Shown: positions 23,901 to 33,135, numbered from the stretch's first letter. The stretch: DNA of 64,000 bases from Bifidobacterium tibiigranuli (GCF_009371885.1 NZ_QLZA01000004.1:1-64000); one strand, 5' to 3'. Numbers and translations are program-made. The notes: generated from the letters alone by a model not told the origin.

Positions 23901-25217
23901 CAGGCCAGGCTGCGACTGGGCCAGGTCATGGACGTGGGCGGCGGCTCCGAGCTCGCCACCTCATGGCGGCAGCGCTACGAGAAGTCGATGCGCCAGCCCA
24001 AACGGCTGGCCGTCGAATGGGACTACTACACGAGGCTCCTGGCCGAACGCCGGCTCGAAGAGCAGGTCATCGGACCCGAGCGCATGCGCCAGCTCGCCGG
24101 CGACCCGCAGTCCCTCACAGGCATGGTCGCCGCTTACAGTGAGGCCTCGCTCATCGACCGCCGGCAGGCCGACCGCATCGTCAGGACCAGCATCCAGGGC
24201 GGGGCGAACAGCGTGCGCCGCGCATTGAACGAGCAGATCAACGACCGGGACGCGGGGCGCAACACATGGGTCGCGGGCCGCTACGCGCACGCTCAGGCCG
24301 GACCGGACGAGAGCCAGAGGGTCAAAGACGCGGCCAGCATGGCCAACCAGAGCCTGGCGATGCTCGCCCCCGGCCTGGCCGAACGCACGGCGCGCGACGG
24401 CGAGAAGGGGCTCGCGCCCGCATGGACCAAGGCCATCGGACCCGCCCCCGAGTCCGGAGGCTCGGGCCGGCGGCAGTGGGAGCGGCTCATCGAACAGATC
24501 GAGGCGTACCGCGCCGAGAATGACGTCGACGACCTCGAGCACCCATTGGGAAAGCCCGGAGCCGGAGCGCAGGACGCATGGCGAGACCACGCGTGGCGCG
24601 AACGCCTGGAGCAAAGAATAGAAGTCTACCGGGCGACGCCGCCCGACCCGGATGCGCTGCCCGGGCTCGCCGCCCAGGACGCGCGCGGCTTCGACGGCGG
24701 CACCGTCAGAAGGCTCCTGTCCGGCCGGCCCCTGCTCATCGACATGACCGCAGGCCAGCCCCATGACCAGATCGGGCGGGACAGGGAGTACGCGACGGTG
24801 CGCAGCGCGAACCCGGCCGGAGCGATCGAACGCGCCCGCGCCATCAGCCCCGCCGCCGTGGAGAGGATCGCCATACGCGCCGACGGGGCGGACGAGCACG
24901 CGTTGCTGCGCGCGTGGGACGCGCTCAGCCGCTCGCAGCGGTACGCGGCCGTGCGCGTGGACGCTCCCGGCGGGCCCCGTCCCCTGTACGAGTCGGTGGC
25001 GCGGCGGGTCGGCGCCGAGCGGACGCTCGGGGCGATGGACGCGGCCGACGCCAGGAGCGCGGAGCGCGCGCTGCGGCGGCGGGCCCCGGAGCTGATGGCC
25101 GGCTACATGGCCCCCGAGAGCGGGTCGACGAATCCGCCGTCCGCATCCCGGCCGAGATCGCCGGAATCGTCCTCCATGTCCTCGCCGGGCAAGGGCATGG
25201 AGATGGGCGGCATGTGA
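20958..25217 (+). CDS. MOBF relaxase-helicase (TrwC/TraA type)
   Basis: A 1419-residue conjugative relaxase. The N-terminal HUH endonuclease has an early tyrosine pair (SKYYEN) and the metal triad HDPHLHDH (about 173-181). The helicase part has Walker A NGAAGTGKTTT (about 532), VIVDEAGM, GDSMQLSSPGEGSG, TAQRSQGRTV and YVGMTRGR, as in RecD2-like helicases. The C-terminal 400 residues are helical without known motif. It nicks oriT and unwinds the transferred strand. The ATG overlaps the upstream stop; GTG at 20952 is an alternative. The last 115 bp overlap a leftward gene in antisense. Confidence 0.92.
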   Translation: MSITKLMAGTASKYYENTVDSVLSDHGGGMANYYNAPGTPPGVWLGSGLRRYGLKAGTQASNKQVHRLYDGLRQPNTGKKLVRMNDESIKAGKVVGGYDLTFHMPKSVNILWASGDKDVRAAITKAHKEAMGESVAWFETHVASSRSGRGSVVRQRAKGVVAVAYTHWDSRDHDPHLHDHVLISNLVERADGKAGALDGGSAFRAAVAISERHTNLLMDKLTQSLGVQWHRRESLDSKASVYEIDGVSDELIEAFSSRHNGIADKKKQLIELARSKGDTVEKARLEALDRQAWRETRKAKPKQPLSLSQLMDSWQSAMREHGIDPAQLAGSCVGASFSAIDVRAALRDRDAMRQLSALLDQSIREQGGQLQRSVTGALHENVKANRTRITLDNVRAEAARLVRGVRVIDGQADELIDALCSVETARLVPLTAQRYEISESMKADERITGWNGRAVTDDQEGFVFATRELLDAEQAFIQRADATYEPARQLDRQAVADAVEAASAAAAHPLAKDQSAAATRLLLDGRMIVALNGAAGTGKTTTLRAVVRSAGRLQGEGLVLGLAPTAAGAGELKKSLGIQTETVAKILYEARTGSLQTRLARANERLGAARTPAARRAAREQVAALSAQSAALRIPRNGIVIVDEAGMADTMSVELLSRLCAENGAKIIMVGDSMQLSSPGEGSGAFSWLVDHGRAQELTTVFRFRDPGEAVRAEHLRRGIKDKKKETYTALDEYEQAGAIHAVREADAERAVVERMVADLSRGVDSILVTATNQDMADLNDAISGRLQDLGLVDSKRRVTLSDKSSAGRGDAVCTRTNNRGLRTPDGTIVRNSDIWTVERVNDDGSLDVHRRGDRSATLTLPAAYVQSSTEGGYAMTAQRSQGRTVERSYTYLSAEADSFSRSMLYVGMTRGRQSNECYVAVKDPEDMRTEGMDSYEIAFWQQRKRPGLEQDGRREWKGQGPAPDKERWYTAGDLLPEDIEQARLRLGQVMDVGGGSELATSWRQRYEKSMRQPKRLAVEWDYYTRLLAERRLEEQVIGPERMRQLAGDPQSLTGMVAAYSEASLIDRRQADRIVRTSIQGGANSVRRALNEQINDRDAGRNTWVAGRYAHAQAGPDESQRVKDAASMANQSLAMLAPGLAERTARDGEKGLAPAWTKAIGPAPESGGSGRRQWERLIEQIEAYRAENDVDDLEHPLGKPGAGAQDAWRDHAWRERLEQRIEVYRATPPDPDALPGLAAQDARGFDGGTVRRLLSGRPLLIDMTAGQPHDQIGRDREYATVRSANPAGAIERARAISPAAVERIAIRADGADEHALLRAWDALSRSQRYAAVRVDAPGGPRPLYESVARRVGAERTLGAMDAADARSAERALRRRAPELMAGYMAPESGSTNPPSASRPRSPESSSMSSPGKGMEMGGM

Positions 25218-25765
25218 TCGGCTTCGATGGGGCGGCCGTCGCTGGACGCCTCCAGGCTCGCCCCCCAAGGGTACATGCCGGCCGGCTCGATGCCGTGCTC
25301 GGCCGAGAATGCGCGGCGCCGCCTCGTCGCGGCGCTCAGCGTTCCCGGCTCGTCGTGCCCGATGCCGCATTCGTGCTCGCCGTCGCCCACGCCCTGCGAC
25401 TTGCAGTATTCGCGGATCATGGACAGCGCGCGGTCCTCGTCCTGCCAGAAGCGCGTCTGCTCGGCCGAGGGGAGGGGATGGTGCGGGCCGTTCCTGGTCA
25501 TGAACGGCAGGTAGCAGGCCGCGTACTGGCAGCGCAGCGCGTCGAGCAGGGCGAACAGGTAGGGGTGCAGGATCCAGCATTCCGGCAGCGCGCGGTCCAT
25601 GCGGTGGTCGATCTGGCACAGCATCTCCGCGAAGTCGGCGTCCGCGCCGGCCGTGGCCGGCTGCCTGGCGCGCGCGTGGAAGGCGTAGGGAGCCATGCCC
25701 AGCTGCTCGCCGATATCATGGTCGGCGGCCGGCAGATCCCAGAACGCTCCCGCGTATCCGCTCAT
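25103..25765 (-). CDS. Transfer-operon protein, DUF4913-like
   Basis: A 220-residue soluble protein, last in the mating operon. The middle (CQIDHRMDRALPECWILHPY, then LLDALRCQYAACYLP and a Trp/Glu-rich segment) recalls DUF4913, a family found with conjugation genes in actinobacteria. The C-terminus is acidic. The start directly follows the upstream stop. Its last 38 codons overlap the relaxase 3' end in antisense. Name by pattern only. Confidence 0.55.
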   Translation of the reverse strand: MSGYAGAFWDLPAADHDIGEQLGMAPYAFHARARQPATAGADADFAEMLCQIDHRMDRALPECWILHPYLFALLDALRCQYAACYLPFMTRNGPHHPLPSAEQTRFWQDEDRALSMIREYCKSQGVGDGEHECGIGHDEPGTLSAATRRRRAFSAEHGIEPAGMYPWGASLEASSDGRPIEADHMPPISMPLPGEDMEDDSGDLGRDADGGFVDPLSGAM

Positions 25766-26595
25766 GGCTTGACGCTGATGTCGGGCAGGGGGCCGTCGTT
25801 CGAGACCTGGTCCTGGGGCATCTGGCCGGACTGGTCGGGCGTCATGTCGCCGATGCACTGGTTCAGCTCGCTGTCGGCGGTCTTGATGCGGTTGGCCATG
25901 TAGAAGAAGTCCTGGCGGGCCATGGGCTTGCCCAATGACCCTTCGGTCTCGTGCGAGGCCCATACCCGGCAGGAGTAGGGCCACTGCGGGTGGTTCCTGA
26001 TGAACTCGCGGGCGGCGCGCTCCGACACGTTCTTGGCGATGACCTGCTCGTTGAGCAGCTTGTTGGCCCAGTTCCACGCCTCGGCCTGCCACGTCTGCCA
26101 GGCGGCGTCGAGCTGGTCGCACTCCCGGCTCACGCCCTGCTGGTCGGACGCGGGCCGGGCGATGATCCGCTTGGCGAGGTCGGTCAGATCGTTCTCGGCG
26201 TCCGCGTAGTCGCCGTGCGGGTCGATCCGCTCGACCGGGGCCAGGTAGTCGCGCAGCAGCGGCTTGCCGTCGATCGGCAGGGTTGTGTCCAGCTCGTCGC
26301 TCATCTTCTGCATAAGGTCCCTGGCCTTGATGGCCGACGCGTTGCGCCAGTCGCCCCCGTCCAGCGCCGGGTTGTGGCTCGCCGGCGCCTGCGCCGTCGC
26401 GCCGGAGGACGCTCTCGCCGGCGAGGGCGAGGGCGCCGGCTGGCCGCCGTACAGGCCGGGGATGATGCCGGAGGCGAGCAGCAGGCCGAGCAGCAGCAGC
26501 GCCGCCAGCGTGTACAGCAGTCCCGCGAGGGCCGGATGGCGGTCCTGCAGCGCGCGCAGCCGGCCCCTGATTCCTGAGTTCTTCCCGTTGTTCAT
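25762..26595 (-). CDS. Membrane-anchored transfer-operon protein
   Basis: A 277-residue protein with an N-terminal basic segment, one transmembrane helix (about 23-48, ALAGLLYTLAALLLLGLLLA), a Ser/Pro/Ala-rich stalk and an outside domain (about 75-277) with conserved Trp residues (AAWQTWQAEAWNWANKLLN) and two Cys in the C-terminal half. The layout resembles VirB8/TcpC-like pore components or other T4SS accessory proteins, but no motif proves it. It lies between the coupling protein and the DUF4913-like gene. Confidence 0.6.
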   Translation of the reverse strand: MNNGKNSGIRGRLRALQDRHPALAGLLYTLAALLLLGLLLASGIIPGLYGGQPAPSPSPARASSGATAQAPASHNPALDGGDWRNASAIKARDLMQKMSDELDTTLPIDGKPLLRDYLAPVERIDPHGDYADAENDLTDLAKRIIARPASDQQGVSRECDQLDAAWQTWQAEAWNWANKLLNEQVIAKNVSERAAREFIRNHPQWPYSCRVWASHETEGSLGKPMARQDFFYMANRIKTADSELNQCIGDMTPDQSGQMPQDQVSNDGPLPDISVKP

Positions 26596-26600
26596 GGCTC

Positions 26601-28511
26601 TCACCTTACCGTCATCTGCGGGGCGTCGCTCCATGCCTGCGCCGTCCCGTCCGCCTCGTCCGCCTCGCCCTGCCAGCCGCGCTGCCACCAGGGGATCAGC
26701 TTCACGGCCGCGGCGGGCGTGGCCGCACTCATCAGGAGCGCGCACCACTGCGGTATCTCGCGCAGCGCCTGCTCGTCCAGCGTCGCCACGCGCTGCGTCT
26801 GCTCGTTCGTGCCCAGCCCGTCGCGCAGCCGGCCGCCGAGCCAGAAGCCGCCCCGGTAGGAATGGTTGACGCTCTTGACCTCGCGCTTGCCGACCAGGGC
26901 GCTGATGTCGCGCAGCGTCTGGCTGTCGGACAGGCCGCCGAGCACGACCTTCTGCCCCGACTCCCACATCTGCGCCTCCGCCTTCCTGTAGACGTCCTGG
27001 GCCTGCGGGCGGGACTGGAACACGGCGCACGCGAAGATCCCGTCGCCCGAGCCGGCCGTGAACACCTGCGGCAGGGCGGGCCAGGGGCTGATGTTGGCGC
27101 ACTCGTCCAGGATCAGGCTCACGGACGGCTCGAGCTTGCCGTGCTCGGCCTCGGCGGCCATTTCGCGCGCGGTGTCGCGCACGTCATCCAAAAACATGCA
27201 GTTGAACACGGCCGTGCTCGCGTCGGCCTGCCCGTTCACGCTGCGCAGCTCGGCGAGCAGGTACACCGTCTGTCTGCTCCTCAGGAAGGCGCGCATGTCG
27301 AAGCGGCGGGCCAGCGGGTCCGGCCTGAACCAGGCGCGCACCTGCGGCAGGCTTAGGGCGCTGAACGCGCTGGACATCGTCAGCAGCTTGTTCGACGCGG
27401 TGCGCCGGTCGTCCTCGGACAGGCGGGCCAATGGCAATGCCCAGGCGCGCGCCTCGGGGCATTCCTGCTCGTGGCGCTCCAGGATCGCGCGCGCACGGCT
27501 GATGCCCTGCGTGTCCTGGGACCACAGGAACACGTCGTCCAGCCCCTTGCCGTCCAGCGCGGCGGCCAGCAGGAGCGCCTGGGTGATGTCCACGCCGATG
27601 CGCGCCCAGGTCGCGTCCTCGCCGCTGAAGTTCGCGCTGCTCACCAGCGCGCTGGCCAGAGTGCGCGCCTTCCTGGTGTCCCGGCAGGCAGGCACCGGGT
27701 CCCAGCGGATGCGCGCGTCCGAATACCTGCGGACGGAGCCCACGATGCCCATGGGGTCGAACACGTAGGCCCGCTCGCCGTCCGAATGCGGGCTCGAGCC
27801 GTCGAAGTCGCGCCGGGATGGCGTCGCGTAGCCGCCCGTGCGCAGGTCGAACGTCGCGTCCAGGATGTCCTTCCTCGAGCTGGTGGCCACCACGGCGCCG
27901 GGAGCCTCCACGATCAGGGGGATGACCAGGGCGTTGGTCTTGCCGCCCCTCGCGGGGCTGAGCACGTACGCGGGCCGCTCCATCGAGAGCCATACGTGCG
28001 CGCGATGGCAGTCTCCCAGGAGCACGCCGGCCAGGCTCGGGCTGATCGGCCTGCGCCTGGCGTCGCCCGAGTCGAGCATGGCGCGCGTGCCGGGCATCGC
28101 ATGGTCGGCCGCATGGCTCAGCGCCCGGTCGGAGAGCTGCTGCATGCCCTCGCGCCGGGTCAGCAGATGCTCGTCGGTCAGGAACCGGTCGGCCGCCTGC
28201 TGCGGGCTGCCCGAATACCAGGACCACACGAGCGCGCCGGCCGCGCCCAGCGCGGCCAGCAGCGCGACGCCGAGGACGAGGATCCACGACTGCCGGAAGA
28301 GCGCGGCCAGCAGGACGCACAGGAGGAACGGGGCCAGCACGAGCAGCGCCATCGCGCGCCGCCCCCTCTCCCGGGACGCCAGAGCGCGCACCAGGGGCGT
28401 GTGCTCGCGCAGGAAGTCGCCCGCGCGGGTGCGCTGGAAGCCCTCCCACCAGTCGGTGAACCCGCGCGCCTCGTCGATGTCCGTGTGGTGCCTGTCGTAT
28501 CCGCCGTTCAT
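26601..28511 (-). CDS. VirD4/TraG-type coupling protein
   Basis: A 636-residue ATPase that links the relaxosome to the mating pore. Two transmembrane helices near the N-terminus (about 55-100) are followed by the motor domain: Walker A SPARGGKTNAL (about 183), VVATSSRKD, YVFDPMG, Walker B LILDECANI (about 469) and a Q-rich finger (FQSRPQAQDVY). This is the standard TraG/VirD4 order. It follows the VirB4-like gene by 11 bp with AGGGAGAGGGAAT before ATG. Confidence 0.9.
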   Translation of the reverse strand: MNGGYDRHHTDIDEARGFTDWWEGFQRTRAGDFLREHTPLVRALASRERGRRAMALLVLAPFLLCVLLAALFRQSWILVLGVALLAALGAAGALVWSWYSGSPQQAADRFLTDEHLLTRREGMQQLSDRALSHAADHAMPGTRAMLDSGDARRRPISPSLAGVLLGDCHRAHVWLSMERPAYVLSPARGGKTNALVIPLIVEAPGAVVATSSRKDILDATFDLRTGGYATPSRRDFDGSSPHSDGERAYVFDPMGIVGSVRRYSDARIRWDPVPACRDTRKARTLASALVSSANFSGEDATWARIGVDITQALLLAAALDGKGLDDVFLWSQDTQGISRARAILERHEQECPEARAWALPLARLSEDDRRTASNKLLTMSSAFSALSLPQVRAWFRPDPLARRFDMRAFLRSRQTVYLLAELRSVNGQADASTAVFNCMFLDDVRDTAREMAAEAEHGKLEPSVSLILDECANISPWPALPQVFTAGSGDGIFACAVFQSRPQAQDVYRKAEAQMWESGQKVVLGGLSDSQTLRDISALVGKREVKSVNHSYRGGFWLGGRLRDGLGTNEQTQRVATLDEQALREIPQWCALLMSAATPAAAVKLIPWWQRGWQGEADEADGTAQAWSDAPQMTVR

Positions 28512-28522
28512 ATTCCCTCTCC

Positions 28523-30103
28523 CTATCCTTGCCTGTTCTTGTCGGTCTGGAACACGTCGTAGGCCTCCGGGCCCACGTAGGGCCTGACCACGTCGCGCAC
28601 CCTGGGCCCCACGCGCCATAGCGCGCAGAAGTCGGGCAGCGCCCGGATCGTGTTGATCTCGCGCAATGTCAGGTCGGGCAGCAGCCTGGTCATCTGCTCC
28701 AATGACGAGGAGGACTGCGCGTAGACGACCTGCGCCTCCGACTTGGTCAGTATCCCCATCATCGTGTTGCGGTGCTCGCTGCCCTCCTCGCCGAAGCTGC
28801 TCAGGTCGCCCAGCTCGTGCATCAGGAACCAGTTGCTCACCCCGAGCTCGCCCGACAGCCTGATCCTGCGGTCCCAGGCGCGCACCAGCTCCGGGTTGGA
28901 CAGCAGCTCGTGGCCCTCCTCGGCGATCACGATGCGGAACAGGCCGTCGCGCTGCGCGCACAGCCGCTCCACGGTGGCGCTCATGGCCGCCATGTACAGG
29001 GTCTTCTTCTGCTCGTTGCCGTCCGAGGCGCTGCCGGTGTCGAACACGAGCATGGGGCTGGCCGGGTCGACGTCCACGGTCGACTCGCGTTCGAACGCGC
29101 CGGCCATCGCGCCCTCGACCAGCGGGTTGAGCAGGAGGATGAGCCGGTCGGCCGCCGAGCGCCGGTCGGTCTGGCCCACGCCCTTCACGGGCGTCTGCTC
29201 GGGCCACTGGGATACGAGCAGGTCCACCAGGCCGGCGATGGTCGGCGTCCGGCCCTGGTCCAGGTAGTGGTTCAGGGCCGCGTCCACGATCCCGCTCTCC
29301 TGCTCGTCGATGCCGGCGATGCCGTCCTGGCGCATCGCGGCGGCGATGCTGCGGATCGCCTGCGTCTGGATGCCGAGCACGTCGCCGCGCCAGTCCCGCT
29401 CCGAGCGGGCGACGGGCCGTCGGCCCGGGTCCAGGACGTTGAGATAGGAGCCGGCGCCCACGGAGACGACCTGGCCGCCGACCGAGCGGGCGACGCGCGC
29501 CCACTCGCCCTTCGGGTCGCCCTCGATGATCACGCGCCTGTTCCACGGGGCTGCGGTCTCCCTGGTGGCGAACATCTTCAAAAACATGCTCTTGCCCGAG
29601 CCCATCAGGCCGATGACCCAGCCGTTGACCGAGGTGGCCGCGTGCGTCTGGTAGGGCTGCCACGCGTCGTAGCGCCATACGGCGCCGCTCAGCGAGCTCT
29701 CGCCGATCACCGGCCCGTCGAACGGCGTGTATCCGGACACGACGAACGGGTCGAGCACGCCCGCCTGCTGCACCGACGCGCTGTGCCAGGGGATGGCCGG
29801 CGCGTAGTGCGCCAGTCCCAGCCGCCGGCCCGCGCCATGCGTGCGGGGCAGCGCGTCCCCGGCCGCGTCCGGCTCGGCCGCCTTCTCGCTCTTCCCAGCC
29901 AGGCTCCGGTACCAGTCGCGCAGCCGCCTTCTCGCCTCGCGCTCGGCCCGCCGGCGCTGGAAGCGGGGCGTGGCGGCGGCCATGCCCTGGCTGGCCGGCA
30001 CGCCGTCCGCGTCGACCTTCGCGAGCTGGCGCAGTGTCAGCTGCGGCAGGACCGGCGCGAAGCCCAGCACGCCCGACGCGCCCTGCTCCTCGCGCTCCCT
30101 CAT
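28523..30103 (-). CDS. VirB4-type transfer ATPase (motor part)
   Basis: A 526-residue cytoplasmic ATPase. After a basic N-terminus comes NGWVIGLMGSGKSMFLKMF (Walker A, about 165-175), IIEGDPKGEW, IVIAEEGHEL (Walker B, about 391) and QSSSSLEQMTRLLPDLT. It energises pilus or pore assembly. Usual VirB4 proteins are 750-850 residues; here the N-terminal part is encoded by the preceding overlapping gene. It overlaps that gene by four bases. Confidence 0.85.
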   Translation of the reverse strand: MREREEQGASGVLGFAPVLPQLTLRQLAKVDADGVPASQGMAAATPRFQRRRAEREARRRLRDWYRSLAGKSEKAAEPDAAGDALPRTHGAGRRLGLAHYAPAIPWHSASVQQAGVLDPFVVSGYTPFDGPVIGESSLSGAVWRYDAWQPYQTHAATSVNGWVIGLMGSGKSMFLKMFATRETAAPWNRRVIIEGDPKGEWARVARSVGGQVVSVGAGSYLNVLDPGRRPVARSERDWRGDVLGIQTQAIRSIAAAMRQDGIAGIDEQESGIVDAALNHYLDQGRTPTIAGLVDLLVSQWPEQTPVKGVGQTDRRSAADRLILLLNPLVEGAMAGAFERESTVDVDPASPMLVFDTGSASDGNEQKKTLYMAAMSATVERLCAQRDGLFRIVIAEEGHELLSNPELVRAWDRRIRLSGELGVSNWFLMHELGDLSSFGEEGSEHRNTMMGILTKSEAQVVYAQSSSSLEQMTRLLPDLTLREINTIRALPDFCALWRVGPRVRDVVRPYVGPEAYDVFQTDKNRQG

Positions 30104-31563
30104 GACTCCCTGCCTTCCAGGCCCAGCGGCCACACGCCGTTGAACCGGGCGAGCTGCTGGTCGCGCATCGCGTCCATGTGGATCCATTTGGAGGTCCTGC
30201 CGTCGAATCGCGAGCAGGCGGCGTCGAGCCGCTCGCGGCTGTCGGCGAATATGGTCACGAACCCCTGGAACTCGATGTCGCCGCCGTCGTTGGCGATGTC
30301 GGCCAGATGCTCGTCCAGGCGGGCCGCCTCGGCCACGGTCCGCTTGTCGTCCGAACGGCCCAGCCTCCGGTTGATGCCGCTCATCGTCTCAGTCTCGTGC
30401 AGCTGGCCGGTGACCTGCTTCTTCGCCGTGTGCTCGTCGCGCGCGCGGAACACCTGCGTGAGGACCATGGGCGTCATCGTGGCCGAGGTGACGTTGGACA
30501 GCCAGCTGGGGAACACCGGGTTCTTCCCGTCGGGCCACCGGTCGATCCACCGGGTGCGGGCGAACAGGGGGCCGACCTCCATCCAGGTCGCGTGCGCGTG
30601 CCAGAACAGGGCCAGCGGGATGTCGTCGGGCAGCCGGCCCTTCGCGTCGAGCAGGGCCGTGGCCGTGGGGTCGATCAGCGTCTTCATCAGCCCGCGCAAT
30701 TGCTGCATGTTCAGCCACTTCCATGCGGCCGCCTCGTCCACGCCCGTGCCGGACAGGCTGCCCATGAGCTCCTCGACCCTGGCGGACAGGAGCCGGCTCA
30801 CGTCGGCCGGCGTGCTGCGCGCCGCGCTCTCGCCCTGCGCCTTCGAGGGGTCCACGGTGATCGTGACCACGTGGTCGTGCTCGAAGGGCATGGACAGCAC
30901 GCTCTCCTCGACGTAGCGGATGTCCCTGTCGGCCAGCGAGCCGGAATCGGCCGGGCCGTCCCCGCTGGGCCGGACCGGCGCATGCAGGGCGCGCGACTGG
31001 ATCACGACCCGGGTCACGTCGCCCTTGTCCCTGAGCGTGGCCACGGCCGCGCTGAACTGGGCGGAGAGGGACGAGAGGCGGGAGAACGAGGCGAGCTGCG
31101 CGTCCAGGCCTCGCACCCGGACGCACGCGGTCGCCTCGCCCTTGGCCGCGTCCCACACGTAGCACGCGCCCTCGTACGCGGTGTTCACGATCCGGTACAG
31201 GTCCACGCTCCCGTCGTTGCCGGGGATGTCCAGCAGGCCGACCGTCGCGCCCACGGTCAGAGGGCTGACCGTGGACCTCGCCCGGCCCGTCGCGCTCAGC
31301 AGCGCGAAGCCCAGCCTGGTGCCGATGATCTGCCATATGCTCAGCCCGCGGATCACGAGCAGGTCCGCCGCCATGACCAGGCACAGGGCCAGCGTAAACG
31401 GGCTGAGCGGCGAACGCCCGGCGAGCAGGTTGAGGCTGAACAGGGCGATCAGCGCGAACGCTATCGCGACCTGGTGCGTGGACCAGAACGCCAGCGCCTT
31501 CTGGCGCGGCACCCTGGCGAACGATGTGGAATAGAGGTTGTCCGATGAGGTCTCCGTTGCCAA
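30100..31563 (-). CDS. VirB3/VirB4 N-terminal-type protein
   Basis: A 487-residue protein with two N-terminal transmembrane helices (about 30-75, VAIAFALIALFSLNLLAG and LALCLVMAADLLVI) then a soluble part (LLSATGRARSTVSPLTVGAT, VEESVLSMPFEHDHVVTITV) resembling the SCO6880-type or VirB4 N-terminal domain of actinobacterial T4SS. It starts at TTG behind AAGGAGAGGGATC and overlaps the motor gene. It likely anchors the ATPase to the membrane. Confidence 0.7.
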   Translation of the reverse strand: MATETSSDNLYSTSFARVPRQKALAFWSTHQVAIAFALIALFSLNLLAGRSPLSPFTLALCLVMAADLLVIRGLSIWQIIGTRLGFALLSATGRARSTVSPLTVGATVGLLDIPGNDGSVDLYRIVNTAYEGACYVWDAAKGEATACVRVRGLDAQLASFSRLSSLSAQFSAAVATLRDKGDVTRVVIQSRALHAPVRPSGDGPADSGSLADRDIRYVEESVLSMPFEHDHVVTITVDPSKAQGESAARSTPADVSRLLSARVEELMGSLSGTGVDEAAAWKWLNMQQLRGLMKTLIDPTATALLDAKGRLPDDIPLALFWHAHATWMEVGPLFARTRWIDRWPDGKNPVFPSWLSNVTSATMTPMVLTQVFRARDEHTAKKQVTGQLHETETMSGINRRLGRSDDKRTVAEAARLDEHLADIANDGGDIEFQGFVTIFADSRERLDAACSRFDGRTSKWIHMDAMRDQQLARFNGVWPLGLEGRES

Positions 31564-31609
31564 GATCCCTCTCCTTTCTCACGCGTGGGCGTGGGTGTGC
31601 GTGCTGCCG

Positions 31610-33118
31610 CTACTGGTCGACGTGCGCGTTCGCGCCGCGCGCGCCGCCCGATTCGACATGCACCGTGACATGCGGCGTGCCGCCGCTCTCCTGCCCCTCG
31701 CGTCCGGGGCCCGAGGCGGGCTGCGGGGACGGGGCCGGCGAGGACGGCGATCCCGCCGCCCCGGGGGATCCCGGAGCCGTCATGGGTGGCGCGCCCGCGG
31801 GGCCCGCCTCGTCCGCCGCTCCCGGAGCGGCCGGGGATGGGGCCGCGCCCGGGGCGGGGGCCAGCTGTGCGGCGGCCGTGTTCATCGCGGCCGCCATGCC
31901 GGCCACGGCCGGCGACGTGTGCATGGAGGCGGCCGCCGCGGCCAGTCCCGCCTTGGCGATGCCGCCCATGCCCGAGCCCGGCGCACGGCCGGAGCCGGAT
32001 GCGGCCGTCGCGCCGGGCGAGGACGGGAAGCCTGCCGGCGTGGGGGCGTGGGAGCTGCCGCCGTTCCGGGTGCCGTCCGTGGATGTTCCGGGCGTTCCGC
32101 CCGTGGGGCCGCCGGCGTCCTTGGATGGGTTCGCGGCCTTCGACGCCTCGGACGCTGCGGAGCCTGACGCCTTGGCTCCGGCTCCCGCCGCGCCGGCGCC
32201 CATGCCTGCGGCGGACGCGCCGCCCGTGGCCACGGCCCCGGCGATCTGCACGGCTGCGGCGGCGGCCTTGCCGGCCTCCTCCTTTGCCTTGCCGACGGTC
32301 TGCTTGCCGGCCGTCGCGGCCGTGTTCAGGCCCTGGCCGGCTGGCAGATGGCCCGCGAACTTGGCGACCAGCACCCAGGGGAAGACGCTGGAGAGCACCA
32401 TGCCGACGATCGCCTCGAGGAAGGCCATGGGGTTGTCGGAGCCGGCGGCCTTCATCAGCTCGCCCGTGATCGTGATGAACAGGCCGACCAGCGGCTGGTA
32501 GAGGATGATGCCGATGACCCACACGATGTATTTGCGGGCCGCGCCCATGGCGCGGCGCGCGAAGCCGGTGTCCATGATGCCGGCGGGCAGCAGGCACACC
32601 GCGACGACCAGAAGGAACTGGCGCGCCCCCATGCACAGCAGCAGGCTCGCGGCCGCGAACAGCATGATGACGAGCATCACGACGAGCAGCGGGCCGGCGA
32701 ACTGGCCCTTGATCGCGGCGGCCGAGAGGCCGGGCAGCGAGGGCGCCTGCAGCTTGGGGCTGGTCAGGTCGACGCCCAGGATGAGGCCGGTCAGCGCGGT
32801 GCTGATGTTGATGGCCTGGACCATGACCCACAGGGCGGCCATCGTCAGCGGCCAGGACAGGAGCGCCTGGCCGCTGATCCGCCAGATGTCGCCCATCCGG
32901 CCGGCCGTCGCCGCGCGGGCGATGGCGTACCCGGCCGAGAGGATCACGACGAACAGGACGACGCCGGCGACCTTGCCGATGATGTTTCCGGCGACCGTCC
33001 ACTGGCCGGAGGTGATCACGCCGGCCTGCAGGGCCATGGCGCAGGTCTGCTTCCAGGCGTCGACGGCCCCCTGCAGCACCCAGTCGAGGAACGCTCCGAT
33101 CATCGTATTGAACACCAT
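31610..33118 (-). CDS. VirB6/TrbL-like polytopic channel protein
   Basis: A 502-residue membrane protein with at least five transmembrane helices in residues 1-270 (VAGVVLFVVILSAGYAIA, LLVVMLVIMLFAAASLLL, FLLVVAVCLLPAGIM, YIVWVIGIILYQPLVGLF). The C-terminal 230 residues are Ala/Gly/Pro/Ser-rich and disordered. TrbL/VirB6 proteins form the inner channel. It is 17 bp from the 105-residue gene and probably the core of the pore. Confidence 0.75.
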   Translation of the reverse strand: MVFNTMIGAFLDWVLQGAVDAWKQTCAMALQAGVITSGQWTVAGNIIGKVAGVVLFVVILSAGYAIARAATAGRMGDIWRISGQALLSWPLTMAALWVMVQAINISTALTGLILGVDLTSPKLQAPSLPGLSAAAIKGQFAGPLLVVMLVIMLFAAASLLLCMGARQFLLVVAVCLLPAGIMDTGFARRAMGAARKYIVWVIGIILYQPLVGLFITITGELMKAAGSDNPMAFLEAIVGMVLSSVFPWVLVAKFAGHLPAGQGLNTAATAGKQTVGKAKEEAGKAAAAAVQIAGAVATGGASAAGMGAGAAGAGAKASGSAASEASKAANPSKDAGGPTGGTPGTSTDGTRNGGSSHAPTPAGFPSSPGATAASGSGRAPGSGMGGIAKAGLAAAAASMHTSPAVAGMAAAMNTAAAQLAPAPGAAPSPAAPGAADEAGPAGAPPMTAPGSPGAAGSPSSPAPSPQPASGPGREGQESGGTPHVTVHVESGGARGANAHVDQ

Positions 33119-33135
33119 GGGTCAGGCCTGTCCTT

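Noticed and set aside
20952..25217. GTG six bases earlier as the relaxase start
   Set aside because: Possible, but ATG at 20958 gives the usual ATGA coupling with the upstream gene.
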